From assembly GCA_001462345.1 (NCBI GenBank), contig LIUM01000021.1:1-37364 (forward strand): a DNA stretch of 37,364 nt, written 5' to 3'. The position numbers were made by a program, and so were the translations under genes. Source of the DNA: Fibrobacteria bacterium AD312 (GTDB lineage Bacteria; Fibrobacterota; Fibrobacteria; Fibrobacterales; Fibrobacteraceae). Position 1 is the first letter of the stretch; each line of letters starts with the position of its first letter. Below the pieces are notes generated by a model. That model saw only the letters and a program-made list of their open reading frames with translations. It did no database searches and was not told the DNA's origin. Positions 1-8,600 of the stretch are shown piece after piece.

Positions 1-198
1 CTTTATGATATGGCTGGTCTTGTTTGTGAGAATGTGATGCTTCCTGGAAAGAGTATTTTTAATCATGAAATCACGACGTGTAAGGGTGGCTTTTTGTATG
101 ATTCATTGATAAACTTAAATTTTGGGGCCCACAAGGATAATTTTAAATCTGGATACGGCGGATATCAAGGGCTTCGATTAGTGAGAAAGTTAAACTAA
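1..198 (+). CDS. FGE-sulfatase (SUMF1-type) domain protein, C-terminal part
   Basis: The frame is open from base 1, so the 5' end lies outside the window. The 65 visible residues begin LYDMAGLVCENV and end GYGGYQGLRLVRKLN. In the formylglycine-generating-enzyme/SUMF1 superfamily the C-terminus reads LYDMAGNVWEW and then a Gly-rich stretch ending GFRLVR, which matches in order and spacing. Here the usual N-V-W-E-W is L-V-C-E-N, so this copy is divergent. Many bacterial members are exported proteins of unknown role rather than true sulfatase activators, and nothing visible shows catalysis. The stop codon is followed at once by the ATG of a small lipoprotein gene, suggesting co-transcription. 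Confidence 0.7.
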   Translation, partial: LYDMAGLVCENVMLPGKSIFNHEITTCKGGFLYDSLINLNFGAHKDNFKSGYGGYQGLRLVRKLN

Positions 199-375
199 AT
201 GTTCAAATTATTGCTTTTTGCACTTTTTATTTTTCTTACATCATGTACCACAAATGTTTCTGATGAAGATGCGTTTGGAATGGTGGATGTGGATCAAAAT
301 TATACGGAAAAAGACATTGTTTTTTTTAGTGAGGTAATTAAAGATTCAAAAAAAATGGATCGTTGTGGAACTTGA
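199..375 (+). CDS. Small putative lipoprotein (58 aa)
   Basis: The ATG directly follows the TAA of the upstream gene. The product begins MFKLLLFALFIFLTSC, a short hydrophobic signal peptide with an L-T-S-C lipobox that would be lipidated at Cys16 by Lgt/Lsp. The mature part is only about 42 residues, acidic and without a recognisable domain (TTNVSDEDAFGMVDVDQNY, then a tail ending MDRCGT). An IS3 transposase remnant starts about 60 bp downstream, so the gene may be the truncated 5' part of a longer lipoprotein gene. The tight coupling to the upstream gene supports expression; function is unknown. Confidence 0.5.
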   Translation: MFKLLLFALFIFLTSCTTNVSDEDAFGMVDVDQNYTEKDIVFFSEVIKDSKKMDRCGT

Positions 376-436
376 TAAGAGGGGTGTCGCATGAACGTAC
401 TCATTGTTAAATTGCCTAAAAGAAAGGAAAGTAACA

Positions 437-646
437 ATGCCAAAACACCACTATAACGAAGAAATGCGGCTCCAAACCGTAAAATTGCAAAGGATCTTGG
501 AATCAACCAGAACACAGAATAACCTTCCTACCTATGTGGAAGAACGCCGTATTATGCGTGAGAACGGACTGTATTCCGTCGTCGAAAAAAGAGTATATTC
601 AAACTATCAAATTAATGAATATTTCTTGCGAAAAGCCCTCTATTAA
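437..646 (+). pseudogene. IS3-family transposase remnant (orfA start joined to orfB-like piece)
   Basis: The reading frame starts MPKHHYNEEMRLQTVK, like the N-terminus of an IS3-type OrfA (helix-turn-helix protein). It then leaves frame: the +2 frame of the same bases continues IAKDLGINQNT, the expected second helix of the HTH. After that, the first frame resumes with RRIMRENGLYSVVEKR, which resembles the IS3 OrfB motif RIMRENGL upstream of the DDE domain. No DDE core is present. This is therefore a decayed element with an internal deletion and frameshift, not a working transposase. A purine-rich SD (AAAGGAAAGTAAC) before the ATG is still visible. Confidence 0.7.
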
Positions 647-818
647 AAAATCAACAAGTCCATTTTTAAGATGAAATATTTTTTCAAGTGATTCTGTTTT
701 TTACAAAAATCACGATTTTATCTTTGTTTGTAAACTTGAATTAATCAACGAATGCCAAAAATGATTTTTAAAGAAAACTGAAAGTACACTTGGTTGGAAG
801 AGTACTAGCAGTATACAA

Positions 819-2204
819 CTAAGTGTTCTCAGAAGCTAGTTTCCCGAAAAATAGTGTTTCGGCGATCATCGTCTTTTTAAAGTCTGCTAAGTCTAAGCTT
901 TCATTTTCGCTATGAGGGTTGCTCTCTGGATCTTCAAGGCCAATCAATAAAATAGGGATCTCTCCAAAAGTTTCTCTGAATAAAACAGCTCCTGGAATAG
1001 AAGCCCCACAACCAATAAATTTTGCTTCTTTATTAAAGGATTCTGTCATCGCTTCTTTCATTTTCTGAAAATAAGGATGGTTGGTATTGGTGGTAAAGGG
1101 ATCTGCGCCACTTTCTTTTTCTATAGTGGCATGAAGCCCATAAGGAATATTTTTTTGGACGTGATCAATCAATTTTTGGGTGGAGCGTTCGGCATCCATG
1201 CCTGGCGCGAGTCGAATGGAAATGCGTGCATAAGCCGTATTTTGTAATACGTTCCCTGCGATTTTTTTATTGCCCGATTCAAGTGCCGTAATCACAATGG
1301 AAGGGCGTCTCCAGAGGGCGAGAGGAATTTCAGATTCTTTAACAAGTAAAGCGACGTTTTCTAAAAGATGAGAATCTTTTTTGAAAATAGAAGCCCCTAG
1401 TGGTAGTTTGGAGTAGGAGTCGAGTTCTTCTGCTGTTGGGGGGATAATATCATCATAAAACCCCTCAATCACAATATCTCCTTGTTCATTCGTGAGGCTT
1501 GTAATGACGCGGCAAAGTGCTTGAGCTGGGTCTGGAATAGGGCCAGACCAAGAACCCGAATGTAAAGGCGTTTCGGTAGAAGACAACGTCACTTCAATCG
1601 CACTCATGCCTCTAAGACTAGTGGTGATACAGGGAGTCCCTTTTTCAATATTATTTAAGTCAGCGACAATCACTGCATCGGCTTTTAATAAATCCTTGTG
1701 CTCAGCAAGCAACACTTCTAACCCAGAACTCCCAGCTTCTTCTTCACCTTCGATTAAAAACTTGAAATTGGGTGCGTTTTTGCCCCATAACTCGCGTGCT
1801 AAAGAAACGGCGGCAAGATGCACTATAATCCCTGCTTTATCGTCGGCAGTGCCCCTGCCATATAAACGTCCATCCCGTTCTTCTGGTAAAAATGGATCAC
1901 TTTGCCAAAGCTCGCGCCTCATTTCTGGTTGTACATCGTGATGGGCATACAGTAAAATGGTGGGGTGGCTAGGGGAGACCATTAGTTCTGCATAAACAGA
2001 GGGCTTTCCGCTGGGTGGCATTAAAAATTGTGCCTTACTAAAACCAGCTTTTTCAAATAGTTCTTTGACGCTTTCAGCGGAGCGAAGTACCTCTTGAACA
2101 TCAAAATGATCAAAACTAATTGAGGGAATTTTTACTAGTTCTTTTAATTGGTCAAGATAATAGGGGAAAAGCTTCTCAAACGCTTGTTCTATGTTGTTTT
2201 TCAT
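819..2204 (-). CDS. M20 family metallopeptidase (dipeptidase-like)
   Basis: The 461-residue product is a zinc-dependent exo- or dipeptidase of the M20 (ArgE/DapE/CPG2/carnosinase) family, cytoplasmic since no signal peptide is seen. Metal-site motifs appear in order: YAHHDVQP (residues 86-93), GTADDKAG (119-126), IEGEEEAGS (151-159), VADLNN and a late NPHSENE His. The length fits the M20 dipeptidase group with an inserted dimerisation domain. The likely role is hydrolysis of peptides or N-acylated amino acids; the substrate cannot be read from sequence. The start is only 34 bp from the divergent pyrD start. A 10/11-bp inverted repeat (785-795 against 817-827) overlaps the stop codon. Confidence 0.9.
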   Translation of the reverse strand: MKNNIEQAFEKLFPYYLDQLKELVKIPSISFDHFDVQEVLRSAESVKELFEKAGFSKAQFLMPPSGKPSVYAELMVSPSHPTILLYAHHDVQPEMRRELWQSDPFLPEERDGRLYGRGTADDKAGIIVHLAAVSLARELWGKNAPNFKFLIEGEEEAGSSGLEVLLAEHKDLLKADAVIVADLNNIEKGTPCITTSLRGMSAIEVTLSSTETPLHSGSWSGPIPDPAQALCRVITSLTNEQGDIVIEGFYDDIIPPTAEELDSYSKLPLGASIFKKDSHLLENVALLVKESEIPLALWRRPSIVITALESGNKKIAGNVLQNTAYARISIRLAPGMDAERSTQKLIDHVQKNIPYGLHATIEKESGADPFTTNTNHPYFQKMKEAMTESFNKEAKFIGCGASIPGAVLFRETFGEIPILLIGLEDPESNPHSENESLDLADFKKTMIAETLFFGKLASENT

Positions 2205-2238
2205 ATTCTAGCACCCTTTTTTTTGTAAATTTAAGAAT

Positions 2239-3405
2239 ATGGTGAACTTTAAGTGTATTAATCACGAGTATTATCTCTTAAAAGGAGATAAAATATTAGC
2301 TCTCATTCGGCGTATTTTTCATAAGTACCCTGAATTTAGGCATAATTCCTTTAAGTATGCAGCGCGTTTTGCTCCTTGGATTCCTTTTTTAGGGGCTCGT
2401 GCCGATTTAAGCAAGAATTTGAAACGTGTGATTACGTTCCCTGATCATAGTAATTCTTTGTATTTAGGTAACCCCATCATTTTAGCTGCTGGTGCAAATA
2501 AAACAGCGAAGCGCATTATGGATTACTCCAATATTGGATTTGGTGGTATTTGTGTGGGCACAGCGACTCGTCATTTTCGAGAAGGAAACACGCATCGCCC
2601 AAGAATTGGTTTTTTAGAACATGATCGAGCCATTCATAATAGCATGGGCTTAAATAATGAAGGCATTGAAGTTATTTCAAAACGAGTGGACGATCAACTG
2701 ATACAAGCTCACAAAAAAGGGCTTTGTGTTGGTGTTTCTATTGCTGAAACTCCAGGGTTAACAGACCCAGATGAAAAGTTAAAAGACATTATTGAAAGTT
2801 TTTCTATTGCCTATAAAAGTGCCGATTACATAGAAATCAATGTGAGCTGCCCAAATACAGGCGAAGATCGAATTGATCTCGATACTAATTTTGCAGAAAA
2901 AGTGTTCTCTCAGATAATGGAGTTTAGAAATACACGTGGTTTAAGAAAAGCGGTGTACGCTAAATTAAGCCCTGATTTATCGGAACGTCAATTGATGGTG
3001 ATGATGGATATGCTTGTGCGTAATGGCGTGAATGGTGTCGTTTTAGGGAACACATTTCCAACGGCTCAAATATCCGCTTTACCCATGCGTGCTCAATATG
3101 AAGACCTTATTCCTCTCCGTGCTGATGGGAACAAGGGCGGACTTTCTGGCCGTCCTTTATATGAGAATATGTTTTGGACTGTAAGCTATGTCAAAAAGCA
3201 TTACCCTTCTATAAGTATCATGGCCTGCGGGGGAATTGATCACGGCTATAAAATTTATGATTTATTGAAATTAGGGGTCGATGCCGTTCAATGCTATTCT
3301 GTTGTAGCTTTCCGTTGGATGGCGGCTCATGCGATGAGAAAAGAATTACAAGAGGCTTTAATCGCTAACGGTTATAAAAACCTTTCTGATTTTTATGGTG
3401 AATAG
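2239..3405 (+). CDS. pyrD: Dihydroorotate dehydrogenase
   Basis: The 388-residue TIM-barrel flavoprotein oxidises dihydroorotate to orotate in pyrimidine synthesis. Visible signatures are IILAAGANKTA, NSMGLNNEG, ADYIEINVSCPNTGED (about 195-210), VYAKLSPDLS with the FMN-binding Lys242, GGLSGRPLYE (300-309) and a C-terminal phosphate-binding ACGGID. The catalytic-base position in INVSCPN is Cys204, as in class 1 enzymes; quinone-linked class 2 enzymes normally have Ser. The N-terminal extension looks more like class 2, so the electron acceptor is uncertain. The ATG used has a weak ribosome site; a strong AAAGGAG at 2281-2287 precedes only an in-frame ATA. The next gene overlaps the last 11 bases. 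Confidence 0.85.
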   Translation: MVNFKCINHEYYLLKGDKILALIRRIFHKYPEFRHNSFKYAARFAPWIPFLGARADLSKNLKRVITFPDHSNSLYLGNPIILAAGANKTAKRIMDYSNIGFGGICVGTATRHFREGNTHRPRIGFLEHDRAIHNSMGLNNEGIEVISKRVDDQLIQAHKKGLCVGVSIAETPGLTDPDEKLKDIIESFSIAYKSADYIEINVSCPNTGEDRIDLDTNFAEKVFSQIMEFRNTRGLRKAVYAKLSPDLSERQLMVMMDMLVRNGVNGVVLGNTFPTAQISALPMRAQYEDLIPLRADGNKGGLSGRPLYENMFWTVSYVKKHYPSISIMACGGIDHGYKIYDLLKLGVDAVQCYSVVAFRWMAAHAMRKELQEALIANGYKNLSDFYGE

Positions 3406-3934
3406 GCTCTTACTGATTATTCTATTATTCTGTTCGATGTCTATGGCATCTGGTTTTTTTTTAGAGGACGAGCGACCTGTTCCTATTAAAGAAGAAAAAT
3501 CGAATTGGAGTTATGGTTTTGGTACGGGCTTTTCTTTTTTGTTTCGTCAATTAGACTTATCTCTTTATGGTACTTTACAGTATCGAATCAATAATCAGTG
3601 GGCAATTTCAGGGGTCATCGCTTCTGATATTTTAGAATCGCGCTATGATTTTGGGGCTCGAGGCTTATGGTATTTTTATCCTGAAGACTTTTTGATGGCA
3701 GGCGTCTCTGGCGTTTTATTAGTACAAGAGTCTGAAACGGTGTTTCCTCCCAGAATTTCTTTTGGTTATGGCAAAGATTTTTTGCCGTGGGAGAATGCTC
3801 ACTTTTTTTTAAGAACGGTAATTAGTATTTCTTATGTAATTGGAGACTATATAGAGAGTTCTCCAACGGAGTTAGGCATTATAGAAATCAATCAAGTGGT
3901 ACTTCATGGTGAATTCTCAATTCTATTCTTTTAA
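3395..3934 (+). CDS. Exported beta-barrel-like outer membrane protein
   Basis: This 179-residue product starts with a signal peptide (MVNRLLLIILLFCSMSMASG). It continues with alternating hydrophobic and polar, aromatic-rich segments such as SNWSYGFGTGFSFLF, DLSLYGTLQYRIN and ARGLWYFYP. It ends in a short strand closing with Phe (GEFSILFF), the typical C-terminal signal of outer-membrane barrels. It is small enough for an eight-stranded barrel. The gene overlaps pyrD by 11 bp and the following PDZ-thioredoxin gene by 29 bp, so it is translated within the same operon. No specific family is recognised; assignment rests on sequence character only. Confidence 0.6.
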   Translation: MVNRLLLIILLFCSMSMASGFFLEDERPVPIKEEKSNWSYGFGTGFSFLFRQLDLSLYGTLQYRINNQWAISGVIASDILESRYDFGARGLWYFYPEDFLMAGVSGVLLVQESETVFPPRISFGYGKDFLPWENAHFFLRTVISISYVIGDYIESSPTELGIIEINQVVLHGEFSILFF

Positions 3935-4691
3935 AAAATCATTTTTAATTGTAGCAATCGTATTCTTCACTTTTTCTCCGCTAATGGCGGCACCTTGGCT
4001 AGGCTTCTCTTTTAAAAAAGAACCCTATCAAAACCAGATTGCCTTAGTGGTAGAAGGCATCCATCCTTCTTCTGGGGCCCTTGCCGCTGGCCTTTCTAGC
4101 GGAGATAAGGTTATTTCAGTCAATGAAAAACCGATTTCCTCAGTGGCCGTCATTCAAGAGGTCTTAAAGAAAAAAAAGTCTGGCGAATCGATATCCATTG
4201 GTTTTATTCGAGATGGTAAAACACAAAAAGTCAAAATAAAGCTAACGGATCGTCCAGATGATATTTCTAGTTGGACTGGTTCTGCGATTGGCAGTAAAAT
4301 GGTCAGTTTTGGTCAAAATTTTTATGCGAACGGAGAAAAGCGTCAGGCAAAACCAAAAGTCGTTCTACTTGATTTCTGGGCCACGTGGTGTATGCCTTGT
4401 CGGCAAACCATTCCTATTCTTGAAAGGCTTTATAACAAGTATGCAAAAGATGGCTTAGAAGTCGTTGGCATTTCTAAAGAATCGTTGAATGAACTCAATG
4501 CCTTTAACAAAAAACATCCTTCTCCTTACCCATTGTATCGAGATGCCGATTTTAAATTTTCAAATCACTATCGAATTACATCAATACCTACACTCATGCT
4601 TTTGGATCAGAATGGTTATATACAAAAAGTCTGGGCGGGCGTTCCAAATGAAGCGCAGCTAGATCAAATTATACGGGAGAAGCTCCGTTGA
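3906..4691 (+). CDS. Exported PDZ-thioredoxin (TlpA-like) fusion protein
   Basis: The 261-residue product has a hydrophobic N-terminal signal ending near FSPLMAA. A PDZ domain follows at about 30-115 (LVVEGIHPSSGALAAGLSSGDKVISVN, here seen as GxxAxGLxxGDxIxxV-type spacing). A TlpA/ResA-type thioredoxin domain fills 140-261 with the redox motif W-C-M-P-C (Cys162, Cys165) and the cis-Pro segment RITSIPTLML. It should act in the periplasm as a disulfide reductase or oxidase, with the PDZ domain binding a client C-terminus. Gene overlaps on both sides point to translational coupling with the barrel-like protein and the exported protein downstream, which may be clients. Confidence 0.88.
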   Translation: MVNSQFYSFKKSFLIVAIVFFTFSPLMAAPWLGFSFKKEPYQNQIALVVEGIHPSSGALAAGLSSGDKVISVNEKPISSVAVIQEVLKKKKSGESISIGFIRDGKTQKVKIKLTDRPDDISSWTGSAIGSKMVSFGQNFYANGEKRQAKPKVVLLDFWATWCMPCRQTIPILERLYNKYAKDGLEVVGISKESLNELNAFNKKHPSPYPLYRDADFKFSNHYRITSIPTLMLLDQNGYIQKVWAGVPNEAQLDQIIREKLR

Positions 4692-5518
4692 AAAAGGTAG
4701 CCCTATTTTTTGTTATTTGCTTTGCACTATTATCACAAGCATCGGCATCCACTGTGGTGGCTGAATGGAAGTCGCCGACTCCTTTTTCTTCAACTTCTTT
4801 ATTTTCAAAATTAGATTCCATTGGAAAAAATGGAAACTGGATGCAATATGATTCCACTGGAGTTTTAGATGCATTTATGTTAAAGTTCGAAAAGAAACAA
4901 CTCGCTTCTTGGGTTTTAAAAGAACCTTCAGGCTCTTATCTTTTGGCTGTTTTATCGAACGCCTCCAAAGGAGAGCGTCTTTCGGTTTATCGTTTTAAGG
5001 AAATCAATACAACTCCAGAGGCATTAAAAGTTCATTCTGTTTTAGATCCCAATCGTTTATTTTTAGACTACAAGCAGACAAGTGAAACGGAGTTTGTACA
5101 TTTAGATAACACCAATTTAAAAATATCAGTACTTTCGGATCGAATTCGATTTACTTATAAAAATGAAGACCCAAACAACATTTATTTTCCAACCAATTTT
5201 AGAGAACTAAATGATCAAGAAAAAAAGTCTTTAGTGGATCAATATCTCGATTTTTTTGAATATGAATATTCATTAATGCTTCGCTCTTTTGTACAATCCA
5301 CGCGCGGCCTTTTTAATTGGCAACCATGGCATTGGTACTTAAAGCCTTGGACAAGAGGATTGAAGATCTCTCGCCATGAATTAGAGGCCATTTTAGAGCG
5401 TGGAGTGGCTCCTTCTTCTTTTCGTTTATTTTACACAAAAACAAAAAATGGCGAAATTGTTCAATTTAGCACAAACGGGAACGGATACTACTTGATGGAG
5501 GTTCTTTTACCTCGTTGA
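4688..5518 (+). CDS. Exported protein of unknown function (276 aa)
   Basis: The TTG start at 4688 overlaps the TGA of the preceding gene and has a GGGAG ribosome site about 9 bases upstream. The product begins MKKVALFFVICFALLSQASAS, a typical signal peptide. The remainder is a soluble-looking protein with a Trp-rich stretch near residue 215 (FNWQPWHWYLKPWTRG) and no family I recognise. Its position between an exported thioredoxin and the C25 peptidase suggests an envelope role. About 80 bp of gene-free DNA separates it from the peptidase gene, so the operon may continue or a new promoter may start there. Confidence 0.65.
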   Translation: MKKVALFFVICFALLSQASASTVVAEWKSPTPFSSTSLFSKLDSIGKNGNWMQYDSTGVLDAFMLKFEKKQLASWVLKEPSGSYLLAVLSNASKGERLSVYRFKEINTTPEALKVHSVLDPNRLFLDYKQTSETEFVHLDNTNLKISVLSDRIRFTYKNEDPNNIYFPTNFRELNDQEKKSLVDQYLDFFEYEYSLMLRSFVQSTRGLFNWQPWHWYLKPWTRGLKISRHELEAILERGVAPSSFRLFYTKTKNGEIVQFSTNGNGYYLMEVLLPR

Positions 5519-5601
5519 ATTTTTTATCTTGTTATAGATTCCTTATTTTTTATGACATATCACATTGCTACGTCAAAAACTCTTTTAGAGGTACTTTATA
5601 G

Positions 5602-8600
5602 ATGATTCTCTTTCTGCTAATCAGTTTTCTATTCATGTCATCTGCTTTTGCACTTGGGGTTGTTGAAGAATTAGACTCTCGATTTGTAGTTAGAGATACT
5701 GTTTTCGATTTTTCTCCTATGTCTTGTGCTGATGGTGGTGTAAGGTTAGTACCAGAAAATGTTTTTTATGTAGATGATACGGATTTGCCTTATCGAGTGT
5801 ATCGAGTGGCCTTACCCGATTCTATGATGCCATCTGTTGCTGTTCGAGACTTAAAAACAAAAAAAATGACAACGCTATGGTGTCAAGGGGATTCCATCCC
5901 TGCAATACAAGTAAAAGTCGCAAAGCCTATTCTTCGCGATGGGCTTTGGATGACCGACATTTCTGTTCCGATGATTATCAACAAATCATCCTTTAATACC
6001 ATAAGAGAACAATTTGAAATTCAGGTCCAATTTAAAACTTCAAAAGTGAAAGGGTATAATCCTGGAAAAAGAGCTTTAGCTAAAGTGTTGAATTCTAAAT
6101 CCGCCTCAAAATGGGGTGTGTCTCGAAATCAAAATGTCCTTCGTCGAGCTGCCGTTTCTGAGCTTTCCAATGTAGAATGGATTGCTCGTTTTTCTATTGG
6201 TGATAGAAGTGTCGATAATTTAAGTGAAGACGGCTTGTACGCTGTTCCCTATATTTCTATACGAAACGCGTTGTTTGCTGCTGGGTTACAAGATAAAATG
6301 AGTGGTGTGTCTGTTTCAAAATGGCGCCTTTATGGAGTCTCTGCCGATACTCTTCAAGAAGAAATCACCTCTACTTCTGATATTTTACCAGCCCAACTAT
6401 TTCAGATTCCTATAGAAATCCGAGATCATAATGGCGTTGACCCAACACCGAATGGTATTTTTGATGATGGAGATACGCTCGTATTTGTCGGATATGGTAG
6501 TTCTTTCTGGAAAAAATCATCTATCAATCATGAAGCTCCTTATTACTTCTCAACCTCTCCCTATAGTTTTTTCCAATATTTTCAATTAGGATGGACTGAT
6601 CAAGGTTCTGTCAAACGCTTAGAAAATTTAAATGAACCTTCTTATTCAAACCCCAAAGACATAAATTGGAAACGTTATGTTCGTGTGGAGAAAGAAGATA
6701 TTTTAAGAGATACTTATTTTGGTAAAGACCTTTTTTGGGAAGCGGCTACTGGCAAAGAGTGGTTTTGGTTTTGGCATAGTTTTAATGATACTCTAAAATT
6801 ATCTTCTTCTGATATTTATTCTCCTAGTACATCTAATTTAAAGGCTTTTAAAGAAGGTGGAAATGGCGTAGTGTCTTTTTCTTTTTTGCCTCATCGTTCT
6901 GCTTCTATTTCTAGTGTAGGAGAAAATCTTTCTCAGTCTACGGATCAGTTATATTCTGATTCTACTTATGAATATCGCATGAGCAGAATCAACTTTACTG
7001 CTTCAGTGAACGGTTCTTTATTACCAGATCGCGATACGTTACTACCTGGAGGTAATTTTGTTTATACGGTATCTAACTTAAAAGCAAACGGAAATGAATT
7101 TGCCTTGACTATGTTACCAAACTATGGTTTCTTTGATCGTTTTGAGGGCTATAGCGTAGCTTATGATTGGAATACAGGGGGGGTTGATTCTGTAGAATGG
7201 TTTTTACCAGGACATGTTAGCGGCGTTATTCGTATTCCAGTTTCAGAGGCATCACTTCGAGTATTAAAGTTTAGAAATGGAGAGCCTTTAGGGCTTTTAC
7301 GTGTTCAAAATGGCTACGCCATAGATAGCCTCTCTCTTTCAGAGGATGTGCGTTACTTAGTTTATAGAAACAATCAATATAAATCGGGATTACAAATAGA
7401 AGCGATTCCCGAACGAATGAAGGGTATATTAACGCGCATAGAAAATATTTCCTCTAAAACAGAATATTTGATTATCACATCGGAAAAATTTCAGGTGCCT
7501 GGATTAGAATTAGCAGAATTTCGTTCTGGTGAAGAAGCTCTTAAATCTATTCCAACGACAATTGTATTAACAGAAGATATCTATAAAGTGTATTCTGGAG
7601 GAAGTTTAAGTCCAATTGCTATTCGTAATTATATTGCTTATGCAAGGTCTGTTTGTCCAAACTTAAAGTATGTGTTACTTGGAGGTTCGGGTCATTATGA
7701 TTATCGAAGAATTAACTCCAACTTACCTGAAATAATTATTCCTCCCTTTGAAAGAGAAGATAAGACTTCTGATGATTTTTTTGCGGTTCTTGATAGTGGG
7801 GAGATAATCATGTATGGGGATTACGACATAGATCTTGTAGTTGGTCGTCTTCCTGTTTCATCTGTTTCGGCTTTTCATTCTTATAATGAAAAAGCAAAAG
7901 ACCATGAACAAATAGGTTTATTTGATAACGGTCCGTGGCGTAATAAATTAATACTTGCGGCAGATGATACTCTTAACGGAACAACGCCTGATGCTACTGG
8001 TCATGTATCAGCTCAAGAAAGATTGTCTAAAACTTTAGATAGCATTGCTAAAGAAAAAAAGACACGTCTGGATTATGCAAAGATTTACCTACTAGATTAC
8101 GCTCCCGATGCACTAAATCAAAAGCCAGAGGCCGCGACGGATTTAATTAATAGCATCAATCAAGGCGCACTTTTTACTATTTATTTTGGTCATGGATCTA
8201 TTTCGGATTGGGCTGGAGAAGGGCTAATGAAACCCTCTTACATTGATCGATTGTCAAATCAAGGGCGTTATACCATTATAAGCTCTTTTTCTTGTACCGT
8301 AGGGCGTTTTGATAAAGGAGATGAAATGTCTCTTTCGGAGTCATTTATTGCCGCTCCAAAAAAAGGAGCTATTGCTTCTATAGGTGCCACAAGAGAAACC
8401 TTTGCTTCTTATAATGAAAACTTTGCTAGAGCTCTTTTTTCTAATTCTATTTTTAAAGAAAACCAATTCTTTGGTGATTCCTATTGGGATGCAAAAGGAC
8501 GTCATAAAATGTCATATTCTCGGCAACGATATAACAATGAACGATATGCATTATTAGGAGAACCTGTTTTATCTATACCTTCTTCTAATTTAAGCGTCAA

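Noticed and set aside
785-827. Inverted repeat as terminator of the M20 gene
   Set aside because: The stem overlaps the stop codon, has a 21-base loop and no following T run; kept only as a remark.
1606-1941. Plus-strand 111-aa ORF opposite the M20 peptidase
   Set aside because: Antisense shadow of conserved metal-binding motifs; no start context.
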